Shown: piece by piece, positions 42,594-50,410 of the stretch
Numbering within the stretch: position 1 is the first letter of the stretch
Layout of the letters: each line of letters opens with the position of its first letter
Assembly (NCBI GenBank): GCA_910588815.1
Contig: CAJUQY010000015.1
Location: 1-56,596 of the forward strand
Reading direction: 5' to 3'
Length of the DNA: 56,596 nt
Origin: an uncultured Lachnospiraceae bacterium
Lineage (GTDB): Bacteria > Bacillota > Clostridia > Lachnospirales > Lachnospiraceae
The notes under the pieces: generated by a model
Told to the model about the DNA's origin: nothing
Seen by the model: only the letters and a program-made list of their open reading frames with translations
The model's database searches: none
Translations under genes and position numbers: made by a program

Positions 42594-43643
42594 ATGCAGA
42601 AGATCCTTACCAAAAGCGAAATACTGGACTACAGCAAAAAGGGGATCCGGCAGATCCCCATGGAGGAAATACCGCTCATGACCGACCTGGCCAGGGAAGA
42701 GCTTAACCGCCTGGGCATGGAGATCGTTCTCACGGACAGAGGCACGGCCTCTGCGCCCATCCCCGCTGTCCCGGCACCGGCACAGGCGGCTCCTGCCGCC
42801 GTACCCGGGAGTACCGGCGGCGGCTACGGAGGTGCTGCCGTCTATGAGGGGGGCTTAGGCAAGCCCCTTTTTAAAGAAGTGATCCGTTCCGTCCGAAAGC
42901 TTGTGGGGACTTTCATCGGCACTCCCCATCCGGTCATGACGGAATATGTGGGACATCTGGGCTTTGATTTCGTCTGCATTGACAGCGAGCACAACGCCAT
43001 CCATCTGGAAACGCTTCAGAAGATGCTTCAGTCTCTGTCCCACACTCCAACCTACGGTATGGTCCGGATTCCCACCCTCTCCTACGAGATGGTAACCGGT
43101 GCGCTGGATATCGGCGCCGACGCACTTCTGATCCCCCAGATCCGAACCGTGGAAGACATCGTCCGCCTGAAATCCTACAGCCAGTATCCTCCCGTCGGCC
43201 GCAGGGGAGTCGGCCCTTCCCGTCTCTGGGAATACGGAGATTCCATCGGAAAGCTGGGCGAAGCCGGCGATATCAACCGGACCACCAATATCGTAATCCA
43301 GCTGGAGACTGTATCTGCCGTCGAAAACATCGACGGGATCCTGGAGGAATCCGCCGGCTTCGTGGACATGTTTTTTATCGGTCCCGGCGACCTTTCTATG
43401 GATATGGGTATTTTCGGCCAGTTCTCCAACCCGAAGCTGGTGGATACGATTATGTACCTTCGTGAAAAAACCAATGCCGCCGGAAAACGGCTTGGCATCT
43501 TCGCAGGCAATTTTCAGGCGGCGAAAAGCTGGTTCGACAAGGGCTTTGACATGGTAATCATCAATTCAGAGCTGGCGCTCCTCGGGACGGCCGTCTCACA
43601 GGAAATGCCCGGGCTGCGCGCGGCAATCGGAGAAAAACAGTGA
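42594..43643 (+). CDS. HpcH/HpaI-family aldolase with N-terminal BMC-targeting-like module
   Basis: Class II pyruvate-type aldolase: retro-aldol cleavage of a hydroxy-oxo acid to pyruvate (or similar) plus an aldehyde. 349 residues, about 90 longer than usual. Residues 1-48 form a helix-rich module (LTKSEILDYSKKG, LMTDLAREELNRLG), 51-82 are a Pro/Ala/Gly linker, and about 92-349 the aldolase barrel. Catalytic elements are seen: base His133 in IDSEHNAI, Arg158 in MVRIP, metal ligands Glu238 in QLETVSAVENID and Asp266 in FIGPGDLSMDMG. The N-terminal module matches that of the next gene. Gene end overlaps that gene by ATGA-type coupling. Substrate unknown. Confidence 0.9.
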   Translation: MQKILTKSEILDYSKKGIRQIPMEEIPLMTDLAREELNRLGMEIVLTDRGTASAPIPAVPAPAQAAPAAVPGSTGGGYGGAAVYEGGLGKPLFKEVIRSVRKLVGTFIGTPHPVMTEYVGHLGFDFVCIDSEHNAIHLETLQKMLQSLSHTPTYGMVRIPTLSYEMVTGALDIGADALLIPQIRTVEDIVRLKSYSQYPPVGRRGVGPSRLWEYGDSIGKLGEAGDINRTTNIVIQLETVSAVENIDGILEESAGFVDMFFIGPGDLSMDMGIFGQFSNPKLVDTIMYLREKTNAAGKRLGIFAGNFQAAKSWFDKGFDMVIINSELALLGTAVSQEMPGLRAAIGEKQ

Positions 43644-45241
43644 AAAAATTTATTACTGCAAGCGACGTGGCCGCTCTGGCCCGCAAAGGGAAAACAGAAT
43701 ATGTGATCGGACCAGATCACCGGCTCACAGACCTGGCCAGGGAAACGGCCCAAAAACATGGAATCCGGCTGATACGGGAAACGGTTTCCTCTGCGGCACA
43801 ACCTGCCTTTCCTCCGCGGATATTATCTGCCCCGCCTGTAAAGGCGCAGCCTGCTCCGATGCAGACTCCGGCAGGCCCTCCGCCTGTGGTTTCGGTCACG
43901 TCCCGGTACGACATGGTTGTCGAAAACGGGACAGTGCTGCTGCCGGAGGCCGGACGACTTCCCGTCAATCTTTGTATCCGCGACGGAAAAATCGCAGCCC
44001 TGACCACGGAACCGGTATCCGCATCTTCCAGGATCGACGCCTCCGGACTCTATGTCCTGCCGGGTATTGTGGATCCCCACACTCATCTCGGCCTGTTCGC
44101 CCCCCTGGAGACAGAACTGGAAACCGAGACCCGCTCCGCCCTCCTGGGCGGCGTCACCACAATCGGCACCTTTTTCAACCGTCCGGACAGCTACCTTTCC
44201 CTGATCGATTTTTTGGAGGAGCAGGTTCCGAATCTCTCACACACAGACATCTTTCCCCATTTGACCCTGCGTGAAGAGGCACAGCTTGCGGAGCTTCCCC
44301 TTTATTCTGCGAGAGGGATGAATTCCTATAAAGTCTATATGTGCGGAATCCCCGGTCTTTTTCCCCATCAGGAGGACGGCTTTATCGTCCGATGTATGGA
44401 GAAGCTCTCCAGGCTCCCCGCAGATCCAATTCTGTGCGTACATGCAGAAAACGCTTCCATCGTGGAATACGCAGAGGCTTCCCTGGCAGCGCCGCCGGAT
44501 ACTTTGAAAGCCTTTGCCGGGAGCCATCCGAACCTGTCAGAAGGCGAGGCCGTCGTCCGGACTGCCTACCTGTCAAAAGCGCTGGGGTTCAGGACTTATC
44601 TGGTCCACACCTCCTGCCGGGAGAGCATGGAAGCTCTGCGGACAGCCAAACACGAAAAGCTGTTTGTGGAAACCACCTCCCCCTATCTGTCCCTGGACAC
44701 GGAAAGCGATGTGGGAGTTTACGGGAAGATGCTCCCTCCCTTCCGCGCGCCCAAGGACAGAAAGGCTCTCTGGGACGGCATCCGGACAGGCATCATCGAT
44801 ACCATAGGCACGGACAACACCACCATCACCTGTGAGGAAAAACAGGTTGCAGGCGGCATGGCATCGGCCCTCGCCGGTTACCCCGCCCTCGGGACCCATC
44901 TGGTCTCTGTCCTGAACGAAGGATTTTTCCGCCAGGAAATCCCTCTGGAAAAGCTGATACCATTGATGACCATGAACCCGGCAAAAATATTCGGCATCTA
45001 TCCCAGAAAGGGAACCCTGCTGCCGGGTTCTGACGCAGATGTGGTTCTCGTGGACATGAACCTTTGCAGGACTGCTGAGCCGGCAGGGTTGCAGAGCCGC
45101 TCCGACTTCTCCCTCTTTCAGGGAAAAACACTCCGCGCCTGGCCCCTGGTGACCATAAAAGGCGGGCGTATTGCCGCCCGGGATGGACGTCTGGCCGACG
45201 ATTCCCCCTCCGGAAGGGTTCTAAAGCACGGTATGCTGTGA
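43640..45241 (+). CDS. Hydantoinase/dihydropyrimidinase-family amidohydrolase with N-terminal BMC-targeting-like module
   Basis: Binuclear-metal cyclic amidohydrolase expected to open a ring amide (hydantoin, dihydropyrimidine, allantoin or dihydroorotate type). 533 residues. Residues 1-46 repeat the aldolase module (FITASDVAALARKGK, LTDLARETAQKHG), 50-86 are a Pro/Ala linker, and the enzyme starts near 90 (YDMVVENGTVLLPEAG). All metal ligands are visible: His147 and His149 (DPHTHLG), carboxylated Lys231 (NSYKVYM), His268 (CVHAENAS), His323 (LVHTSCRE), Asp392 (GTDNTT). The last is usually GSDHxP, so the Asn neighbour points to a distinct substrate class. It is the last gene of the shell operon before a strong terminator. 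Confidence 0.9.
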   Translation: MKKFITASDVAALARKGKTEYVIGPDHRLTDLARETAQKHGIRLIRETVSSAAQPAFPPRILSAPPVKAQPAPMQTPAGPPPVVSVTSRYDMVVENGTVLLPEAGRLPVNLCIRDGKIAALTTEPVSASSRIDASGLYVLPGIVDPHTHLGLFAPLETELETETRSALLGGVTTIGTFFNRPDSYLSLIDFLEEQVPNLSHTDIFPHLTLREEAQLAELPLYSARGMNSYKVYMCGIPGLFPHQEDGFIVRCMEKLSRLPADPILCVHAENASIVEYAEASLAAPPDTLKAFAGSHPNLSEGEAVVRTAYLSKALGFRTYLVHTSCRESMEALRTAKHEKLFVETTSPYLSLDTESDVGVYGKMLPPFRAPKDRKALWDGIRTGIIDTIGTDNTTITCEEKQVAGGMASALAGYPALGTHLVSVLNEGFFRQEIPLEKLIPLMTMNPAKIFGIYPRKGTLLPGSDADVVLVDMNLCRTAEPAGLQSRSDFSLFQGKTLRAWPLVTIKGGRIAARDGRLADDSPSGRVLKHGML

Positions 45242-45310
45242 TCTTTGCAGAAGCCATAGGAGGACGATCGGGCAAGGACCATTTATCTTCCTCTTTGCGC
45301 CCCTGTACAC

Positions 45311-45350
45311 AAAACCGGCAGGCGCCTGTCTGAGAAGCCTGCCGGTTTTT
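45311..45350. terminator. Terminator of the BMC operon, bidirectional
   Basis: AAAACCGGCAGGC and GCCTGCCGGTTTTT form a 13-bp stem, T-run on the plus strand and A-run before it. It also serves the convergent Crp/Fnr gene, whose stop codon touches the T-run. Confidence 0.9.
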
Positions 45351-46072
45351 CAATTCTCATTCTTGTACTCGTCCAGAAAATCATAAAGCCTTTCCGGATC
45401 CTTGATAATAATGTATCCGTCGAAGGAATCCTTTTTGAGAATCCCCATATTCTGGAATTTGCTGATGATATTGGACACCGATACCCGGGACAAGCCTGTC
45501 AAGTCGGCGATATTCTGATGGGTATATTTCAAGGTGAACTTATAAGACGATGTTTTCAGCTGTTTGGAATAGTCATTAATCAGGTTCACCAGCACATAAG
45601 CAACCCGGTAGGTTGCATCGTTAAAGGACATCTGCTTGATCGCCGTGGTGAGCAGCCTGGTCTTCAATGCCTGGGTCTTCATCACATTCATGGCAAGCTT
45701 CGGACTCTCCTCTAGGCGGCGTAGGAACAAATCGGCGGGAATGGCGTAGATCACCGAATCCGTCACCGCAGTCGCCGCACAGTTATAAGGAAGGCCATTG
45801 AACAGAGACAGTTCTCCAAAAATAGAATTTTGGTCGCAGATAAAAAGGATCCGGCGGTTTCCGTTGGGGCCAAAAACACTCAGTTGGACCCGGCCGCTCT
45901 TGCACAGGTAAACGTAGCGAAAGGCCTGCAACTGATGGAACAGCTCCTGCTGCGGCCGATAACGCTTCGGCGTAAGTCCTTCCGTGACCAGACTCCAATC
46001 CAGTTCCTTTGTATTCAGCCACAAGGAGTCGTCGATTTCAAAATAGGGATGGGATTCTTCCTTCTGCTTCAT
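45350..46072 (-). CDS. Crp/Fnr-family transcriptional regulator
   Basis: Probable local regulator of the microcompartment and acyl-CoA synthetase/oxidoreductase operons. 240 residues. Cyclic-nucleotide-binding-type beta barrel at about 25-140 (QAFRYVYLCKSGRVQLSV, SIFGELSLFNG, AATAVTDSVIYAIP), long dimer helix, then winged helix at about 175-230 with YTHQNIADLTGLSRVSVSNIISKF. The Fnr-type Cys cluster is absent, so it is not an oxygen sensor of that kind; the ligand is unknown. Encoded between the two operons and divergent from the second, as local catabolic regulators often are. Confidence 0.9.
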   Translation of the reverse strand: MKQKEESHPYFEIDDSLWLNTKELDWSLVTEGLTPKRYRPQQELFHQLQAFRYVYLCKSGRVQLSVFGPNGNRRILFICDQNSIFGELSLFNGLPYNCAATAVTDSVIYAIPADLFLRRLEESPKLAMNVMKTQALKTRLLTTAIKQMSFNDATYRVAYVLVNLINDYSKQLKTSSYKFTLKYTHQNIADLTGLSRVSVSNIISKFQNMGILKKDSFDGYIIIKDPERLYDFLDEYKNEN

Positions 46073-46184
46073 CTTTCTTCCTCATACATCAATCCGCATT
46101 GTCAAGTTATGGTTATTTTAAAGAAAAAATTAAACTTTGTCAAATGAATTACTGAATTAAGACTTCTCTTCTGTGATAATAAAA

Positions 46185-46196
46185 ATTGTAGACAAT
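46185..46196. promoter_or_regulatory. Palindrome ATTGTAGACAAT in the divergent region, possible operator
   Basis: A perfect 12-bp dyad (ATTGT-AG-ACAAT) lies 45 bp upstream of the acyl-CoA synthetase start, between it and the Crp/Fnr gene. It could be that regulator's site, but it is not the classical TGTGA-N6-TCACA and no second copy was found upstream of the shell genes. Confidence 0.3.
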
Positions 46197-46240
46197 TAAA
46201 CCGTTTTTGACATGCATATTGATTTCAGGAGGTGAAACTG

Positions 46241-47695
46241 ATGTTAGAGCGATTATTTAACCCGGAGGGAATCGCAGTGGTCGGCGCCTCTGCCAACCCC
46301 TCCAAGGCAGGGTTCGTCGCTATCCGGAATATGCGGGAAAAAAATTATCCCGGAAGGGTATATCCCGTCAATCCCAAGGAAAAGAGCATCCTGGATTACC
46401 CTTGTTCCGCTTCCCTGAGGGAGATTGAGGGACATGTGGATTTGGTGGTCCTGATTATGCCGTCCAGGCTGATCTACAGCGTCATGGACGATCTGGATGC
46501 CAGGATGGAAGAAAAACACGACGTCCGGTTTCTCGTCTGCGCCGCCGCCGATTACGCCGAGACCAAGACACCGGAGGGGATCAGGCGCCAGGAACGGCTC
46601 ATGGAAACGGCCAGACGTTTCGGTATCCGCGTCGTCGGCCCCAACTGCATCGGCGTGATCGACAACCGAAGCCTGGTGGACACCACCTTCGTCGATACGG
46701 GCGTCACCTTTTCCGCCTTCGGAAACCCCACCGGGATCACCTTTATCTCCCAGAGCGGCGCCCTGGCTACTTCCGTACTGATGGAAGGAGCGGCCCGCGT
46801 CGTCCCGGTTCTCTATAATAAATTCATTTCCATCGGAAATATGGCGGATCTGGATTTTGCCGACCTGCTGGAATGGCTGGCAGAGGATGAGACCACCTCG
46901 GTGATCGGCATCTACATGGAAGGCTACAAAGACGGCCGCAGGCTGGCGGAAATTTTCAAAAAAGTCACCAGAAAAAAACCGATCGTCGTCTTGAAAGTCG
47001 GCAGAAGCAGCCTTGGGAGCGCCGCGGCAAACTCCCATACCGGTTCCATGGCCGGATCCGACCGGGTCTACGACGCCATGTTCAAACAGACCGGAGCCAT
47101 ACGGGTAGAAACCATCGATGAACTGATCGACACTCTGCAGGCCTTTGACCGTCTTCCGGTCCCGAAGGGAAACAATACGTTTTTATATACCCAGGCCGGA
47201 GGCCCAGGCATCTACTGTACCGACGCCATAAGCAGCCATAAAAATCTCTGCATGCCTGTCGTTTCCGACGAGACCAAAGAGCGGCTGGCCGCTTCCCAGC
47301 TTCCCATGGCAAATATCTGCCACCCGGAGGGTTATGCGGATATCACGGCTTCCGCCTCCCCTAAAAACCACGCCGACGGGCTTCAGATTGTGCTGGAGGA
47401 CCCTTCCGTCGATCTGGTAATATTTCTCACAGTGGTCCCCACCTTCCTGCCCCAGAAGGAGTTGGCAGACGCATTGGTGGCCGTGGAACATTCCGTTCCG
47501 GCAGGCCAGAGAAAACCGGTATTTTACTGTGTCATGGCAGGCGCCTATACAGCCCCGGCGAGAAGGATCCTGGAAAACAACGGGCTCTGTACTTTCAACA
47601 CCCCGGAAAAAGCTGTCCTGGCCGCAAAAAATATGTGTCGCTACGCCGAATATCTGTCGAGACAGGAGGAAGAACATGGGAAAAGCACTCAATGA
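46241..47695 (+). CDS. ADP-forming acyl-CoA synthetase, alpha subunit
   Basis: Converts acyl-CoA, ADP and phosphate to acid, CoA and ATP together with the beta subunit. 484 residues. N-terminal CoA-binding Rossmann domain (LFNPEGIAVVGASANPSKAGF), two succinyl-CoA-ligase-like domains, and the phosphorylated active-site His266 in NSHTGSMAGSDRVYDAM. AGGAGG is eight bases before the ATG at 46241; a GTG at 46232 overlaps the site and is rejected. First gene of an operon continuing into the 2-oxoacid oxidoreductase, so the likely substrate is the acyl-CoA that enzyme makes, probably acetyl-CoA (inference). Confidence 0.9.
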   Translation: MLERLFNPEGIAVVGASANPSKAGFVAIRNMREKNYPGRVYPVNPKEKSILDYPCSASLREIEGHVDLVVLIMPSRLIYSVMDDLDARMEEKHDVRFLVCAAADYAETKTPEGIRRQERLMETARRFGIRVVGPNCIGVIDNRSLVDTTFVDTGVTFSAFGNPTGITFISQSGALATSVLMEGAARVVPVLYNKFISIGNMADLDFADLLEWLAEDETTSVIGIYMEGYKDGRRLAEIFKKVTRKKPIVVLKVGRSSLGSAAANSHTGSMAGSDRVYDAMFKQTGAIRVETIDELIDTLQAFDRLPVPKGNNTFLYTQAGGPGIYCTDAISSHKNLCMPVVSDETKERLAASQLPMANICHPEGYADITASASPKNHADGLQIVLEDPSVDLVIFLTVVPTFLPQKELADALVAVEHSVPAGQRKPVFYCVMAGAYTAPARRILENNGLCTFNTPEKAVLAAKNMCRYAEYLSRQEEEHGKSTQ

Positions 47696-48347
47696 GTTAA
47701 AAAGCGGAAAGCTTTTAAATGATTATGGGATCCCGGTCGTCGTATCGGAATTCCTGACAGATGGAAGCGGCGAGGCCATTGCCGCGGCCGCGGCAAAAAC
47801 CGGTTTTCCCGCGGTCATGAAGATCCTTTCGGAGGATATCCTCCACAAGACGGATCTTGGCTGCGTGAAATTAAATATCACAGACGAAGCAGAGATGAAG
47901 GCCGCCTATGAAGAAATTCTGGCAAATGCCAAAAAAGGCGCGCCGAATGCCAGAATTCAGGGCGTCCTGGTTCAGCAGATGCTGCCGAAGGGCTTCGAGG
48001 TGCTCTTGGGCATCAGCACCGATCCCCAGTTCGGACGGGTCATCATGGTAGGGCTCGGAGGGATCTATGTGGAGCTTTTGCAGGCAGTCTCCCTCCGGAT
48101 CCTTCCCATCACCAGGACGGACGCCCTGCAGATGCTTGAGGAAACTCCTCTGGCAAAAGCCTGCGAAGGACTCCGCGGCGTAACCTATGACAGGGAAGAA
48201 ATTGTGGACGCCCTGATGAATCTGTCCAGGCTGGCCGTCTCTCACCCGGAGATCACGGAGATTGATATCAATCCCTTCGTCCTTTTTGGGGACGGACGAA
48301 AAGCCGCCGGCGTCGACGCCATGGTCGTCTGCCGGGAAGAAACATAA
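47676..48347 (+). CDS. ADP-forming acyl-CoA synthetase, beta subunit (ATP-grasp)
   Basis: Nucleotide-binding partner of the alpha subunit. 223 residues, an ATP-grasp_5 domain: GKALNELKSGKLLNDYGIPVV at the N-terminus, TGFPAVMKILSEDILHKTDLG, VLVQQMLPKGFEVLLGISTDPQFG, and ITEIDINPFVLF with metal ligands near the C-terminus. Start at 47676 after CAGGAGGAAGAAC, overlapping the alpha gene by 20 bp. Separate alpha and beta genes rather than a fusion. Confidence 0.92.
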   Translation: MGKALNELKSGKLLNDYGIPVVVSEFLTDGSGEAIAAAAAKTGFPAVMKILSEDILHKTDLGCVKLNITDEAEMKAAYEEILANAKKGAPNARIQGVLVQQMLPKGFEVLLGISTDPQFGRVIMVGLGGIYVELLQAVSLRILPITRTDALQMLEETPLAKACEGLRGVTYDREEIVDALMNLSRLAVSHPEITEIDINPFVLFGDGRKAAGVDAMVVCREET

Positions 48348-48378
48348 TTCTCTGAAAAAAGTGAAGGAGGAACGCTGT

Positions 48379-48939
48379 ATGAAAGAAATAAGGCTTCACG
48401 GAATCGGAGGCATGGGAACGGTAAAAGCAGGAGAAATGCTGGTCCATGCCGCCGTTGCGGCAGGAAAATTCGGAAATTCCATGCCCTTTTTCGGCTTTGA
48501 ACGCCAAGGGGCGCCGGTCGCCTCTTATGTCAGGCTCGGCGATCAGAAAATCCGCGCCAAAAACCAGGTCTACCACCCGGACTGTGTCATCATCCAGGAT
48601 CCCAGCCTCTTAATCTCCACTCCGGTATTTGAAGGGCTGAAGGAGCATTCTTATGTGATCCTGAACACAAAAGCCCAGAACCCGAAGGAGCTGGTCAGGG
48701 ATCCGAATGTGGCCTGCCTGGCCTGTCTGGACGCCACTTCCATCGCCCTGGAGCTTTTAGGCCGCCCCATCCCCAACACCATTATTCTGGGCGCTTTTGT
48801 CCGGGCCACCGGATGGGTGGACAAAGAAGGACTTGAGACAGTCATCGGACGCACCTTCGGCGAAAAAAATGTCGAAGCCTTCCGCCGGGGCTATGAAGAA
48901 GCGAAGCTGTACCATTTTGACCAAGGAGGGATCTCATGA
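48379..48939 (+). CDS. porG: 2-oxoacid:ferredoxin oxidoreductase, gamma subunit
   Basis: Gamma subunit of a pyruvate-type oxidoreductase. 186 residues. KEIRLHGIGGMGTVKAGEML at the start is the family motif, followed by NSMPFFGFERQGAPVASYVRL and RPIPNTIILGAFVRATGWV. Start at 48379 with AAGGAGG upstream. First of gamma-delta-alpha-beta, all overlapping or nearly so. porG is used for the POR-like type; other 2-oxoacids cannot be excluded. Confidence 0.92.
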   Translation: MKEIRLHGIGGMGTVKAGEMLVHAAVAAGKFGNSMPFFGFERQGAPVASYVRLGDQKIRAKNQVYHPDCVIIQDPSLLISTPVFEGLKEHSYVILNTKAQNPKELVRDPNVACLACLDATSIALELLGRPIPNTIILGAFVRATGWVDKEGLETVIGRTFGEKNVEAFRRGYEEAKLYHFDQGGIS

Positions 48940-49208
48940 AATTTATCAGTGATTATATCGTTCCCATTGGGCCGGAAGGGCTTCATATCGTACAGACCGG
49001 CAAATGGCGCACCAGAAAACCGGCGATGGACAAGACAAAATGTGTCAAATGCGGCATGTGCCTGATGTACTGCCCGGTAAACTCCGTAAAAAGAAATGCA
49101 GACGGCAGCTTCGAGATCTGCTACGACTACTGCAAGGGCTGCGGGATCTGTGCCCACGAATGTAAAAAAGGCGCAATTGAGATGCAGCCAGTAAAGGAGG
49201 AAGAATAA
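48936..49208 (+). CDS. porD: 2-oxoacid:ferredoxin oxidoreductase, delta (ferredoxin) subunit
   Basis: Electron-transfer subunit with two [4Fe-4S] clusters. 90 residues. Cluster motifs CVKCGMCLMYCPVNSV and CKGCGICAHECKKGAI in the last 55 residues. ATGA overlap with the gamma gene and a one-base overlap with the alpha gene (TAATG). Passes electrons from the TPP site to soluble ferredoxin. Confidence 0.93.
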   Translation: MKFISDYIVPIGPEGLHIVQTGKWRTRKPAMDKTKCVKCGMCLMYCPVNSVKRNADGSFEICYDYCKGCGICAHECKKGAIEMQPVKEEE

Positions 49209-50410
49209 TGGCTGAGGTTAAAGTTATCAATGGCAACATGGCCGCCGCCATCGGCGCCAGGCTCTGCCGCCCGGATATCATTGCGGCATATCCGATTACT
49301 CCCCAGACTCCTATCGTCGAATATCTGGCCGATTTTGTGACCGGCGGGCTTTTAAACAGCTCCGTCAGCGAAGTAGAAAGCGAGCTTTCCGCCATGAGCG
49401 TCGTGACCGGCGCCTCTCTGGCCGGCTCCCGTGTGTTTACCGCTACGGCTTCCCAGGGACTTTCCCTTATGTATGAGCCTTATTTCCGGGCCTCCACCCT
49501 GCGGCTTCCCGTCGTGATGGCCGTGGCCAACCGGGAGATGATCTCTCCCCAGACCCTCTGGGGCGGCCCCCAGGACTCACTGACCGTCCGGGACGCCGGC
49601 TGGCTGCAGATCTATGTGGAGGACAATCAGGAGATCCTGGATACCCTGATCCTGGCATACCGGATCGCAGAGGACAAAAACGTCCTGCTTCCCATCAACG
49701 TATGCTTTGACGGCTTTTATTTGTCCCATATGTCGGAACGGGTGGAAATCCCGGAACAGGCCCAGGTGGACGATTTCCTGCCAAAATACGTTCCGGAGCA
49801 TATCATTCTGGATCCTTCCCGCCCCATGGCCGTGGATCCTCTGACAAACGGATATCTGCTGACCGAATACCGGCTGAAGCATATGCTGGCCCAGCAGAAT
49901 GCCTTAAAGCTCTTAGAAGTCCTTGACGGTGAATTCAAAGACCGCTTCGGCCGAAGCTACGGCGGCTCTGTGGAGGAATATTGCTGCGAAGACGCTGACT
50001 ATATCCTAGTGACCATGGGCTCCATGACCGGCGTCGCCAAGGACTGTGTGGACGCTTCCAGGAAGGCCGGCAAAAAAATCGGCCTGTTAAAAATCCGCAT
50101 GGTCCGTCCCTTCCCCTCTGTCCGTGTGGCCGAGGTTTTAAAGGGCCGGAAAGCTTACGGCGTCATTGACCGGAACGTATCCTTCGGATGGAATACCGGG
50201 ATAATCTACGAAGAGATCTGCGCCTCCATGAACCGGGCAGGCCAGTTCGTTCCCAATATTCCGTTTATTGCCGGTCTCGGCGGCGAGGATATCACAGCCG
50301 CCCATATAAACTATGCCATCGACGAAATTATAGACCATGCCGCAGACTCCGTCAGGAATGCGACTGTGTGGTTAAACCGGGAAGACAAAGGGAAGGAGGA
50401 CACGAAATGA
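49208..50410 (+). CDS. porA: 2-oxoacid:ferredoxin oxidoreductase, alpha subunit
   Basis: Alpha subunit of the oxidoreductase. 400 residues. AAYPITPQTPIVEYLADF near residue 25 is the pyruvate-type YPITPxTP motif, followed by VESELSAMSVVTGASLAGSR, TATASQGLSLMYEPYF and WGGPQDSLTVRDAGW. The C-terminal half is the transketolase-C-like domain (MGSMTGVAKDC, KIRMVRPFP). Complete, ATGA overlap with the beta gene. Confidence 0.94.
   Translation: MAEVKVINGNMAAAIGARLCRPDIIAAYPITPQTPIVEYLADFVTGGLLNSSVSEVESELSAMSVVTGASLAGSRVFTATASQGLSLMYEPYFRASTLRLPVVMAVANREMISPQTLWGGPQDSLTVRDAGWLQIYVEDNQEILDTLILAYRIAEDKNVLLPINVCFDGFYLSHMSERVEIPEQAQVDDFLPKYVPEHIILDPSRPMAVDPLTNGYLLTEYRLKHMLAQQNALKLLEVLDGEFKDRFGRSYGGSVEEYCCEDADYILVTMGSMTGVAKDCVDASRKAGKKIGLLKIRMVRPFPSVRVAEVLKGRKAYGVIDRNVSFGWNTGIIYEEICASMNRAGQFVPNIPFIAGLGGEDITAAHINYAIDEIIDHAADSVRNATVWLNREDKGKEDTK

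Noticed and set aside
42594..43643. Citrate lyase beta (CitE) or malyl-CoA lyase identity for the aldolase
   Set aside because: The IDSEH, R-I-P and GPGDLSMDMG motifs match the HpcH/HpaI pyruvate aldolase branch, and no CitD/CitF or CoA-linked lyase genes are nearby.
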